A stretch of 64,000 bases of DNA from NCBI GenBank assembly GCA_022494885.1, contig JAGVSM010003646.1, positions 1 to 64,000 of the forward strand. Direction: 5' to 3'. Made by a program: the position numbers and the translations under genes. A model generated the notes under the pieces. That model did no database searches. It saw only the letters and a list, made by a program, of their open reading frames with translations, and was not told where the DNA came from. Origin of the DNA: Micrasema longulum. Its lineage: Eukaryota > Arthropoda > Insecta > Trichoptera > Brachycentridae. Shown one piece after another: positions 56,715 to 64,000 of this stretch. Each line of letters begins with the position of its first letter. The stretch's first letter is position 1.

Positions 56715-57070
56715 TCATTATAATAAAATAAATAAAACAACTTTGTTTTTAACCACTAATTTTTGAAATTATTTTTTTTTTCCACTGACCAGTTTCGAAG
56801 CAAACTGCTTCTTCGTCAAGGTTTACGTAACTAATGAGTTAATTCCTATTTTATTTGTATCATGTTAACTAAATACTACACGTGGACCTAATAAGTCAAA
56901 TCTTTTTTGAAGAAGCTTGTTTGATTTGAAACCAGTAGGTGAAAAAAAAAATAGTGGTTTTTTAACAAAAATAGTGGTTGTTTTTACAAAGTTGTTTTAA
57001 CAAATTACAATAGAGATGAAGAATACCTTAAATATTTAAGGTATTCTCCATCCCTGTTGTAATTTGTTAA
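56715..57070. repeat. Inverted pair of hammerhead-like motifs plus terminal palindrome
   Basis: Minus-strand motif at 56782-56821 (CTTGACGA, A, GAAGC-AGTTT-GCTTC, GAAACTGGTC, AGTGG) and plus-strand motif at 56908-56945 (TTTTGAAGAAGC-TTGTTT-GATTT, GAAACCAGTAGGTG). Both carry the flanks AAAAAAAA..TAGTGGTT and AACAAAGTTGTTTTA. The right part ends in a 70-bp near-perfect palindrome (56999-57069; AACAAATTACAAT...AATACCTTAAAT and complement). Confidence 0.65.
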
Positions 57071-57087
57071 TCTTAATGACTCCCGAG

Positions 57088-57265
57088 GGGGCGGCCTCCG
57101 TGGTGTAGTGGTCAAGACGCTTGACTCACGCACGGAAGGTTCCGGGTTCGATTCCCGGTGAGAACACTAAAATTAAAATGTGATTTTTCTCAAGCCTGGG
57201 TGCTCTGTGATGTAATTCACCACTGTAATTAGGCATCTTGGCCTGTTGTGGTGAAAAAAGAAATG
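57088..57265 (+). repeat. tRNA-headed SINE, family C
   Basis: GCGGCCTCCGTGGTGTAGTG, GTCAAGACGCTTGACTCACG, then TTCCGGGTTCGATTCCCGGT (perfect CCGGG/CCCGG T arm around TTCGATT). The tail has AAAATGTGATTTTTCTCAAG, CCTGGGTGCTCTGTGATGTA and GGCCTGTTGTGGTGAAAAAA. The acceptor stem does not close, so it is a SINE head, not a tRNA gene. The other copy is at 37.0 kb. Confidence 0.88.
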
Positions 57266-57269
57266 TAAA

Positions 57270-57950
57270 AATGTAATGTGAGAAAATCCAGTCTTTTGTC
57301 TGCGAACATTTGGACAAACTCAAATATTGTAAAGTTGTCTTATTTATTTTATTTTAAGATTAGTTTTTTATTTAATTATTTACAGCAATTTTGCCAATTA
57401 CATTTATTGCAACAGGAATATATTTATGAAGTCTTATGAGGTGTCATTGACGGTTTTTGACAGATTGTGCATATAAACAGTCTGATGTCAATATATTTAT
57501 AAAAAATTGATCTACGTACATAAAAATATTGGTGATTTTTTAGATAAAGCATTCCCTATAATCTCACGCCTGTATTTTTTTCCCTTATTTGAATAACATG
57601 GGCATTATGTTGTTTCTTGATCGATATTGTATATTATCACGGTAGGACGGGAAGGATCGATAAACCAAATTTTCTTTAAACTTTGCAAGCGTTTGTCCAA
57701 GAAATGCCTACACAAACCTGTGATCCTTCCCTTCCAAATCCAGTGGCCATCGGCTAGGCTACAATGCTAGGGTATGACAGGGATACAGAGACTCGAAATT
57801 TAACACACCAAACACAGAAATGTATTGGAGACAAAATATCTGAAATAAAATACTTGCTTTGCAATATGTGAATTTAATTATAAACATAATAATTTATACA
57901 ATAATTATTTGCAATTTTAGACTCCATCTGGTTCCTAAATTGATTTAAAT
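57270..57950. other. Intergenic stretch, nothing recognised
   Basis: AT-rich, with no coding or repeat ends that I can support. It ends at the 8-bp duplication of the next element. Confidence 0.4.
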
Positions 57951-57961
57951 ATGATGAATAA

Positions 57962-58909
57962 CTCAGAGTAATAATGCGTAACCTAGAGAGGAGCCCAAAC
58001 GTAGGAAAACCATTCTATGACTATTAGGTATTAAGTTAGCTACAGTTTGCAGCAAAACAATGGGCCGTACTCAGGTCGAGAATTGCAAAATGGATATTAA
58101 TTTGCATTGTTATTACTTTTAATTATGTACCTGTGTATTTACCATTGCAGGGTTATTCCAATCTATTTTTCCATAATTCGCCTATATTTATTTTATAAAA
58201 CTGTTATTTATTTATTCATTTTATTCACAATATATTTATGTTATATTTATTGAGACACGACTCCATTGAACCAAAGTCCTGTGTTGAGTTTGTTTGTTTG
58301 TCCGTCAGATCTCCGAAATGGCGATTCGTAGCGGCCTAAAATTTAGACACGTCATTTAAGATGCAATTTCAAGGTTAACATTGCTATTTTCGAGTAAAAT
58401 TTTAATCGACCTCTACTCGATAAAAATTCAAACTTTATATGGATGCCTAGTGCGGCCCTGACATATAGCCCATAATCAAGTATAATTATCAACTGTAAAC
58501 ATACTTTGATTCACAAATTTATCCGCTAAATTAAAAAAAATAGTATCTGAAGTAAATATGTTGATAAAAGGAAAGTTTTTAAGCAACATAATACACGTGT
58601 CGGGACAATAAATGCCAAAAATCAATGTAAATCATGGAAAAATATTCGGAATCAATAACCTGTGAAAACTGACTCCTTTAACACCTTTGACGCTCCTACT
58701 GCTGCAACGTAGTAAAAATAGTCGATTTTTATTTATTATAACGTAACTATCCAAGTTATTTACAAACAAAGCCAAGCACAGCTACATTTATGTTGTCAAA
58801 TAAAACAAAATGGCCACCAATTGGTTGCTAACCAAAAAACCAACATCGCTTGAGTTCTATGAAAAATAGTGATAGGGCTTCTTTCTAGGTTACGCATTAT
58901 TACTCTGAG
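57962..58909. mobile_element. 948-bp non-autonomous DNA transposon, perfect 8-bp target duplication
   Basis: Left end CTCAGAGTAATAATGCGTAA, CCTAGAGAGGAGCCC is mirrored by GGGCTTCTTTCTAGGTTACG, CATTATTACTCTGAG at the right (about 35 bp, two mismatches). ATGAATAA flanks both ends (57954-57961, 58910-58917). The interior has no ORF of note. Duplication length suggests a hAT- or P-like transposase in trans. Related copies: 21684-21827 and 32520-32747. Confidence 0.92.
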
Positions 58910-58919
58910 ATGAATAAAA

Positions 58920-59230
58920 TACATTTATCTACATACTTCTAAAATTTCAATGTAAACTATCTAAACTGGTAAATAAACTCACCCTGATTATAAATCTTTT
59001 AACGTCATAAATTTAATTCTTCTAAGATAATAAAAATAAATAAAATTATTCCTCTTGCAATTATTCTGGGTTATAAATGCAATGCTTCAAAGATGATCAT
59101 TATAAGTAAAGTATTGTTGATTAGAAGATTTAGAATTAAATAATCCGAGCGAGACCAGGTGTCTATGTCGGGGCATAATATTGAAAGAAGCGAAAAAAAT
59201 AAAATGGTAACTACGCTGTCCAGGTGGAAT
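58920..59230. other. Intergenic stretch, nothing recognised
   Basis: No signal that I can support. Confidence 0.4.
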
Positions 59231-59235
59231 GAAAA

Positions 59236-59400
59236 ATACACTTCTGTGTGAAGTGATTTTTTATTTATTTGGGAAACCAACCGTTTTACATATGTACGTA
59301 TTTACTGTAAACAACATATACATTGTATAAGCTCAGAACTAATAACAGGTTTCCACAAATTGTACAAAGTTACTAAAGAAAATATAATACATAATATATT
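59236..59400 (-). repeat. Non-LTR retrotransposon 3' end
   Basis: Minus strand TTTCTTTAGTAACTTTGTAC, TGGAAACCTGTTATTAGTTC, TGAGCTTATAC and GGTTTCCCAAATAAATAAAA match the 15.06-kb copy. The coding part is missing. Confidence 0.75.
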
Positions 59401-59821
59401 GTTTATACACATAAACATGTTTTCTTAATATACCTATTTTTTTTTAATAATAAAAGAAGATATATATTTAAAAAATGAACAGTTATTGTAAATGGGCCGA
59501 AATTAGGACAGGGGTGCATGAAGAGAAGATAAGGAGGGGAAGGGAGATTTTAAAATATTTTTTATAAATCAATATATTTCATAACTGGTTCAGGTTTTTT
59601 TATTACACATAAATCTACTTTTATACATCTAGTAAATGTTATAACTGTAACTGTCCAAAAAAAGAGACTGACTCTTGTGCTTGGAGAGTGACTTACACTG
59701 TTATGGTTATTTATTTATTAGAGTTTATATAACTTTGAATATACGAGTACATGAGAAAATAAAACTTATAGGATATAAAAGAAAAAACCGAAAATATTTT
59801 TTTTTTCGATCAAACTGGAAA

Positions 59822-60744
59822 AACATCAATGTAGAGAAGATACAAAGACACAAAGAAACGCTATTACGTCCGAACGATTGTAAAATTAATGAACTTTTAG
59901 AGTATTACAGAACTGAATTGACCAAAGAAATTGTAAGAGATGACTATCGAGAGTTAATAGAGCTCTGCATAATATTTCTTGGCGGAGATAAAGTTAATGA
60001 ATTTAAAATTCGGCCTCCAGGCGCCATGCACCAAGCAAGATGGATAGCGAGAGCTATTTATTCATTAAAAATATCGTTGTTTAGCTCTCAATTCAAAATG
60101 TCAAATAAGGACAAAACAGCTCTATTAGACGTCTGCCTGTTTATCGCAACATCCTATGTCAAGCCTTGGCTGCAATGCGCTTTAGCGGTAAAAGCGCCCT
60201 ACCAGGACTTGTGCTTTTTGAAGGCTGTGAAGGCATACGAAATGGTCGACAAAATTATATCAAAAGCGGTTATACAGAAGTTTTGCCAGCATTTGTGGTA
60301 TTTAGCAGACGAAGTGTCTATCTTGTCTCTATTTGACGATGATATTAACCAAGAAAGTAAGGTAAAAATAGTTTCTAATTTGGCCAAAGAATTCCATCGG
60401 TCCACAATAAACGCTACATTCCATCGAGAGAAGAACTTAACGGGCCTCTTTTCGAAAAAAACATCCATGACTTTGTTTCCATGAACAGCAGATCCTTTTT
60501 CAGGCGACTCAAGTGTTCTACTTCGTGGCCTGCTAATGCTTCGTTTCAACACGCTAAAATGAAGGTGCAGTCACTGAAAGCAGTTTATGATACGGCTTAA
60601 AGAGCTGTTAAGTTGATGCAAGACTTTCATGGCTTAATCACAGTGGACGAGGAACAAAAACAATATTTATTACGTTGCGTACAAGAACACAGAAAAGTAT
60701 ATCCTGACTGTAAAAAACAAACCTTGAAAAGAAAATTTAATTAA
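59822..60744 (+). pseudogene. Multicopy uncharacterised ORF (RPPGAMHQARW family), decayed
   Basis: Frame from about 59822: NINVEKIQRHKETLLRPNDC, ELTKEIVRDDYRELIELCII, KIRPPGAMHQARWIARAIYS, LLDVCLFIATSYVKPWLQCA, LKAVKAYEMVDKIISKAVIQ. A one-base deletion near 60445 breaks it. In the next frame it continues FEKNIHDFVSMNSRSFFRRL, KCSTSWPANASFQHAKMK, to a TAA at 60598, after which the same frame runs LMQDFHGLITVDEEQKQYLL to 60742-60744. So one frameshift and one nonsense change disrupt an about 300-codon protein. I recall this sequence type as a repeated 'uncharacterized protein' in arthropods and cnidarians, probably mobile-element encoded, but cannot name a superfamily. No signal peptide or membrane segment. 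Confidence 0.7.
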
Positions 60745-60779
60745 TAATGTCCTTTAAATAATTAATATGTATAATACAT

Positions 60780-61260
60780 AATAAATATGATCCAATAATC
60801 AAAGTACCATTGTTTTATTTACAAAATAAATATTAAGTTAAAAAGTAAGTTAAGTTATTAAGTTAAGTTAGTTTAAAAGTTTGTATGGTTTCCATACAAA
60901 CTTTTATATTCAAAGTTTGACATCAAGTCGGCACGGGTTATCTCTATCCGATTTCAATAATATTTATTATTTCAGATATTCAGGTCAAATGGAACAAAAT
61001 AAGAAGGTATGCGTGTCTCAATCTGAAAAAAAAAAATTGCTTTTATAGTCTGGGACACCCTATTGTATATGTATATAAAGTGTTAAATAAATAAAACATG
61101 TTTGTTTATTATTATAGTGTATTACCAAGTTACTTAATGCTTTTTAAGTGTCTATTTTAAATCTGTCAGAGTGATATTTGTGAAGTCTATGTCTTTATAT
61201 TTGGTGTTGTTCACTGAAAAAGTCCTACAAAAAAACGTTCGATTGCGTTCTTATGATTTA
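60780..61260. other. Intergenic stretch with possible retroposon tail
   Basis: 61045-61100 (GTCTGGGACACCCTATTGTA, GTGTTAAATAAATAAAA) resembles a LINE or SINE 3' end. No gene. Confidence 0.35.
60875..60905. repeat. Perfect 14-bp hairpin
   Basis: AAAAGTTTGTATGG and its exact complement are separated by TTT. A (TTAAG)n run precedes it at 60835-60870. Confidence 0.8.
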
Positions 61261-61265
61261 CCTAT

Positions 61266-61365
61266 TTTTTTTCCCATTTCAACGAGTTGTAAATAACTCA
61301 CTATTAGAATCAAGTTGGGGTAGAGTGAGGTTCAAACCACGTACCTTTAAGCCGTGTTTTTAATC
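61266..61365 (-). repeat. SINE family A copy (A6)
   Basis: Minus strand: GGTACGTGGTTTGAACCTCA, CTCTACCCCAACTTGATTCT, AATAGTGAGTTATTTACAAC, TCGTTGAAATGGG. The head's first part is lost. Confidence 0.75.
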
Positions 61366-61404
61366 TAGTATTGTTGGTGTGGTCTAAATAGTGATCTAAC
61401 CGCG

Positions 61405-61530
61405 GCGGCACCCGAAGCGTAAGACTGATTATTTTTTTACATGTTCTTACGAATAGATACCCTGGTGTGCGAATGCAATGTCATGTACCCACGCTATCAG
61501 GTGGGGGTATAAAAATGATGCTGATGATCA
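61405..61530 (+). repeat. SINE family B 3' fragment
   Basis: GGCACCCGAAGCGTAAGACT, GATTATTTTTTTACATGTTC, GCGAATGCAATGTCATGTAC, GATGCTGATGATC. Family B 3' half adjoining A6. Confidence 0.65.
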
Positions 61531-61817
61531 AATGACAAAATTGTTTTCGTAGTTTATCCGAAATTTTGTTATCATAATTGTGCTGATAAGATTAAAAACT
61601 CAAAGTAATGGATGGTCCGTATGAAAGCAACAATATTTTGAGTGTGTCCAAATTAGAGGTGGTAAAAAATATCTTAACAAAATAAATAAAAAAATCTTGA
61701 AAAAATAAATATAAAATTGCAAAATCGTTGGTACATACATAATTAATAATGACGTTTCTACTACTCTAATATAGGTAGAAACGATTTACGATATATAGAT
61801 AGATTTTAAAATAGTTA

Positions 61818-62080
61818 GTTATTCGATTCGTATGATGACTCTTCCTCTTCCCATAATCTGACTTCTCTCACCAAACGAAGAACTATTTCTGAAATGTGCT
61901 TCTTATTCAAGATCTTGAAAAATATAACTGAAAGTACTTATCTCATGGAAAACATCAATCTAAACTGCGCTACCAGACTTACCCGACAAGTCCGACTTTT
62001 TTAGAATCTTGTACCATCCAATAACTTCTCTCAAAATTCCTTAATTTACTGTAGCTGCACAGAATATAAGAAAAAATTGT
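61818..62080 (+). pseudogene. Jockey-like non-LTR retrotransposon C-terminal fragment
   Basis: One frame reads SYDDSSSSHNLTSLTKRRTI, SEMCFLFKILKNITES, LNCATRLTRQVRLF* and, after the stop, NLVPSNNFSQNSLIYCSCTE. The L..L..RR...E...LFK.L pattern and the R.TRQ box match Jockey-type ORF2 C termini. A pyrimidine-rich 3' UTR follows. Dead and 5' truncated. Confidence 0.75.
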
Positions 62081-62514
62081 CCCTCCCTTGATATATTTGA
62101 TTCTAAATTTTATAATTTTTTATAATAACTTCTTTAATTAAATATGTATTAAAATCACGTTATTCTCCCGTCTCTATTCTTTATATGCATTTTAAGGGTA
62201 ATCTTCTCAACAAAATCCCTCCTTTTTCCTTTTTCCTATTTTATCCTAATCCTTTCTTATTTTTTTCATCAAACCTAACCTAAATCATTATTATTTAATT
62301 TAACTCTCTCGTATGATATTCTTTAAATATTATTATGTACTCTGTAAAAAAATCTGTTCATTAGTATGTCTACAAAAAGTTTAATATAGTCGTGAATTAT
62401 ATGATTTTTTTATAAATTTACTGTTGTTTTTTCCAAATAAAAATATTAACAAAACCCCAGAACTAGTTGAAACCGTTTTAAATAAAAAACTGTTTTTGTT
62501 ACAAAAAAGTTGTC

Positions 62515-62810
62515 AGGATGTTATTAATTCACAAATTAAACTGCTTCGCGAAACCGTTAAGGAGTTTTCATCATGGAGGGAGAAGGGTAGTCTCAAATTT
62601 TCTGAAATCTGAGAGAGGGGTGGCCACAGTTTTGCTAAACAGTTTCGCGAAGCAGTTTGACTGGTAAATTAATTACATATGAATATCACGACTATTTTTT
62701 TGTTTCTGAAACTGTTTCAGCAGCTAGATTTTTTACCCACGCTGCTCTACACTGTTATTATTTTAACGGTTTAACGAAGCAGTTTAATTTGTGAAACGGT
62801 AACTGTTACG
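62515..62810. repeat. Inverted-repeat element with core AAACTGCTTCGCGAAAC
   Basis: AATTAAACTGCTTCGCGAAA (62534-62553) is faced by CAGTTTCGCGAAGCAGTTTG (62641-62660), with outer matches ATTAATTCACAAATTAA / TAAATTAATTACAT. A third piece, GTTTAACGAAGCAGTTTAAT, is at about 62770-62790. A frame 62424-62612 crosses one arm and is probably chance. Confidence 0.6.
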
Positions 62811-62814
62811 GCTA

Positions 62815-63650
62815 CTCATTTTAAATAACCGAAACGCCCAACTCTAGTCCGAGTATTTTTCGAATTACTGGATTTTACTACTTAATGAGTAAAATGTTTT
62901 ATAGATAGATGGAAAATCCGCCTATTATTGCTCCGTCATAAGCCTTGTAAATATCCACATTTACGATTTCCCTTCTTGAATTTTTAGAAAATGTTTGCTG
63001 TATACAAAATGTGTGATAAATAGTTTTTACATAAAATATGTTTTAAATAAAAAAATACACTTAACCACTTTTTTTTTAAATGTCGGCTTTTCCGCCTATT
63101 TATAGCATTTTCAACATTTTTAGTTCCTTACTTTCATACAATAATTATTCTAGCCCAAAATATTATTTCATAAGGTAAACATACATATGCACAAATATCT
63201 ATTTATGAACGTAGGTATATTTTAAATTACCATTTAACTAATTTTTGGGGACTTATGTTAGAATTTAAAAAAACAATAACTTCTTTCACAAGGCGACATA
63301 TCTATAGCGAGAAATCCGTGGGCAGAATTAATTTTCACGTAAATGTATAATAAAAATTCAAAACCTGTTTGGTAATAATATTAAAAATGATGTTATTTTT
63401 TTACGCAACTGGTAGTCGGGCGGATATAGGAATTTCGTTTGTATACTGGAATGTACCATTACAAATTATCAGTGTGTAAAAGTTTGTCAGCACGCGTGCA
63501 TTAAGTTGTTGTTTCGTTTTTAAATTTTTAAGTTACCAGATGGTATTTAGTGACTCCGGGTATACAAATTTATGTAAACTCAAATCGTAAGATAACTAAC
63601 GTAAACAATAAGTGTTTTACAATTTGTTTAGTTTAAATATTAATTAATTT
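62815..63650. other. 5' flank of the EcKinase-like gene
   Basis: AT-rich flank. 63466-63475 (TTATCAGTGT) resembles an arthropod initiator, about 185 bp before the start codon, but without a matching TATA box it is only a guess. Confidence 0.35.
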
Positions 63651-63657
63651 TATTACC

Positions 63658-64000
63658 ATGGATCCGATCGAATTACCCAATGATTTCTTAAAAGATCTTA
63701 TAATTGAAGTAATAAAAAAAGAAGAAATTAATGATTTTAAGATGGAAGTGTCTTCAGCTATTGGAGTCGGTGAAAACTTTCTCGGTTTCCTCTATAGAAT
63801 CAAAGTAAAAGGTTTCAAGAATAATGAGGCTGCTGAATTAAATCTTATACTAAAAGTCCCCCCTCAATTAAAAATGTTGAGGGAAAAATTCCCCTTAGAC
63901 AATGCTTATAAAACAGAAGTGTTTATTTATAATGTTGTGCTCCCAGAACTGTGCGCTATCGAGGCTGCCTTCAAAATCCCAAACTCTGAAAGATTTAATT
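63658..64000 (+). CDS. EcKinase-like (DUF227 / CHK kinase-like) gene, first 114 codons
   Basis: An open frame from ATG 63658 runs off the window with no stop. It reads MDPIELPNDFLKDLIIEVIK, FKMEVSSAIGVGENFLGFLY, LNLILKVPPQLKMLREKFPL, TEVFIYNVVLPELCAI. The N-lobe order is that of insect ecdysteroid-kinase-like proteins: G.GENF....YR (glycine-loop equivalent), LILKVPP (lysine of the ATP site) and E...Y..VLPEL (helix C glutamate). These cytosolic enzymes phosphorylate small molecules, ecdysteroids in characterised cases, and some act in detoxification. The catalytic HGD-type loop lies beyond the window, so activity cannot be judged. The ATG context is TTACCATGG, a good start. Confidence 0.85.
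   Translation, partial: MDPIELPNDFLKDLIIEVIKKEEINDFKMEVSSAIGVGENFLGFLYRIKVKGFKNNEAAELNLILKVPPQLKMLREKFPLDNAYKTEVFIYNVVLPELCAIEAAFKIPNSERFN

Noticed and set aside
57088..57165. Possible tRNA gene (perfect T arm)
   Set aside because: No 7-bp acceptor stem, and the same head with a shared non-tRNA tail recurs at 37.0 kb, so it is a SINE.

Overview
The window is AT-rich nuclear DNA from an arthropod, almost certainly an insect. The host genes have GT-AG introns and AATAAA signals, and one gene belongs to the insect-expanded ecdysteroid-kinase-like family. Roughly half of the DNA between exons is recognisable transposon debris. I cannot fix the order of insect from sequence alone.

Host genes, left to right: (1) the 3' half of a phosphatidylinositol-5-phosphate 4-kinase gene (+, 1-6803, six exons seen, 5' end outside); (2) proteasome subunit beta type-3 (-, 13652-17577, five exons, complete 205 aa, with a start codon alone at the end of exon 1); (3) eIF2 subunit beta (-, 24278-25225, 315 aa in one exon); (4) mitochondrial ribosomal protein S30/mL65 (+, 28615-34415, five exons, 545 aa); (5) the first 114 codons of an EcKinase-like (DUF227/CHK) gene (+, 63658 to the window end). 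All are housekeeping or dispersed-family genes with no operon-like relationship. Between 34.5 and 63.6 kb I find no convincing host gene.

Mobile DNA. An apparently intact piggyBac element (2797-5491, TTAA at both ends, 576-aa transposase) sits antisense in a PIP4K intron. Decayed Tc1/mariner-superfamily transposases lie at 5.5-5.9 and 10.2-11.2 kb. Fragments of at least five non-LTR retrotransposon lineages are present. Four tRNA-headed SINE-like families (called A, B, C and D here) recur. Several short terminal-inverted-repeat elements are delimited by target-site duplications: 948 bp and 144 bp members of one family with perfect 8-bp duplications, a 630-bp element nested in a SINE with AATT duplications, and two about 0.25-kb elements with TAA duplications.

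The most interesting signal is a dispersed, often palindromic repeat group (17.8, 23.1, 45.2, 51.3, 53.0, 56.0 and 56.8-57.1 kb). Most copies carry a hammerhead-ribozyme-like core: CTGACGA or a one-base variant, a perfect small hairpin, GAAA, a palindromic ACCGGT and then an NUH triplet. Hammerhead motifs are known from Penelope-like retroelements and retrozymes, so these are candidate ribozyme-bearing retroelement remnants. All copies carry at least one deviation from the strict consensus, so activity is unproven.
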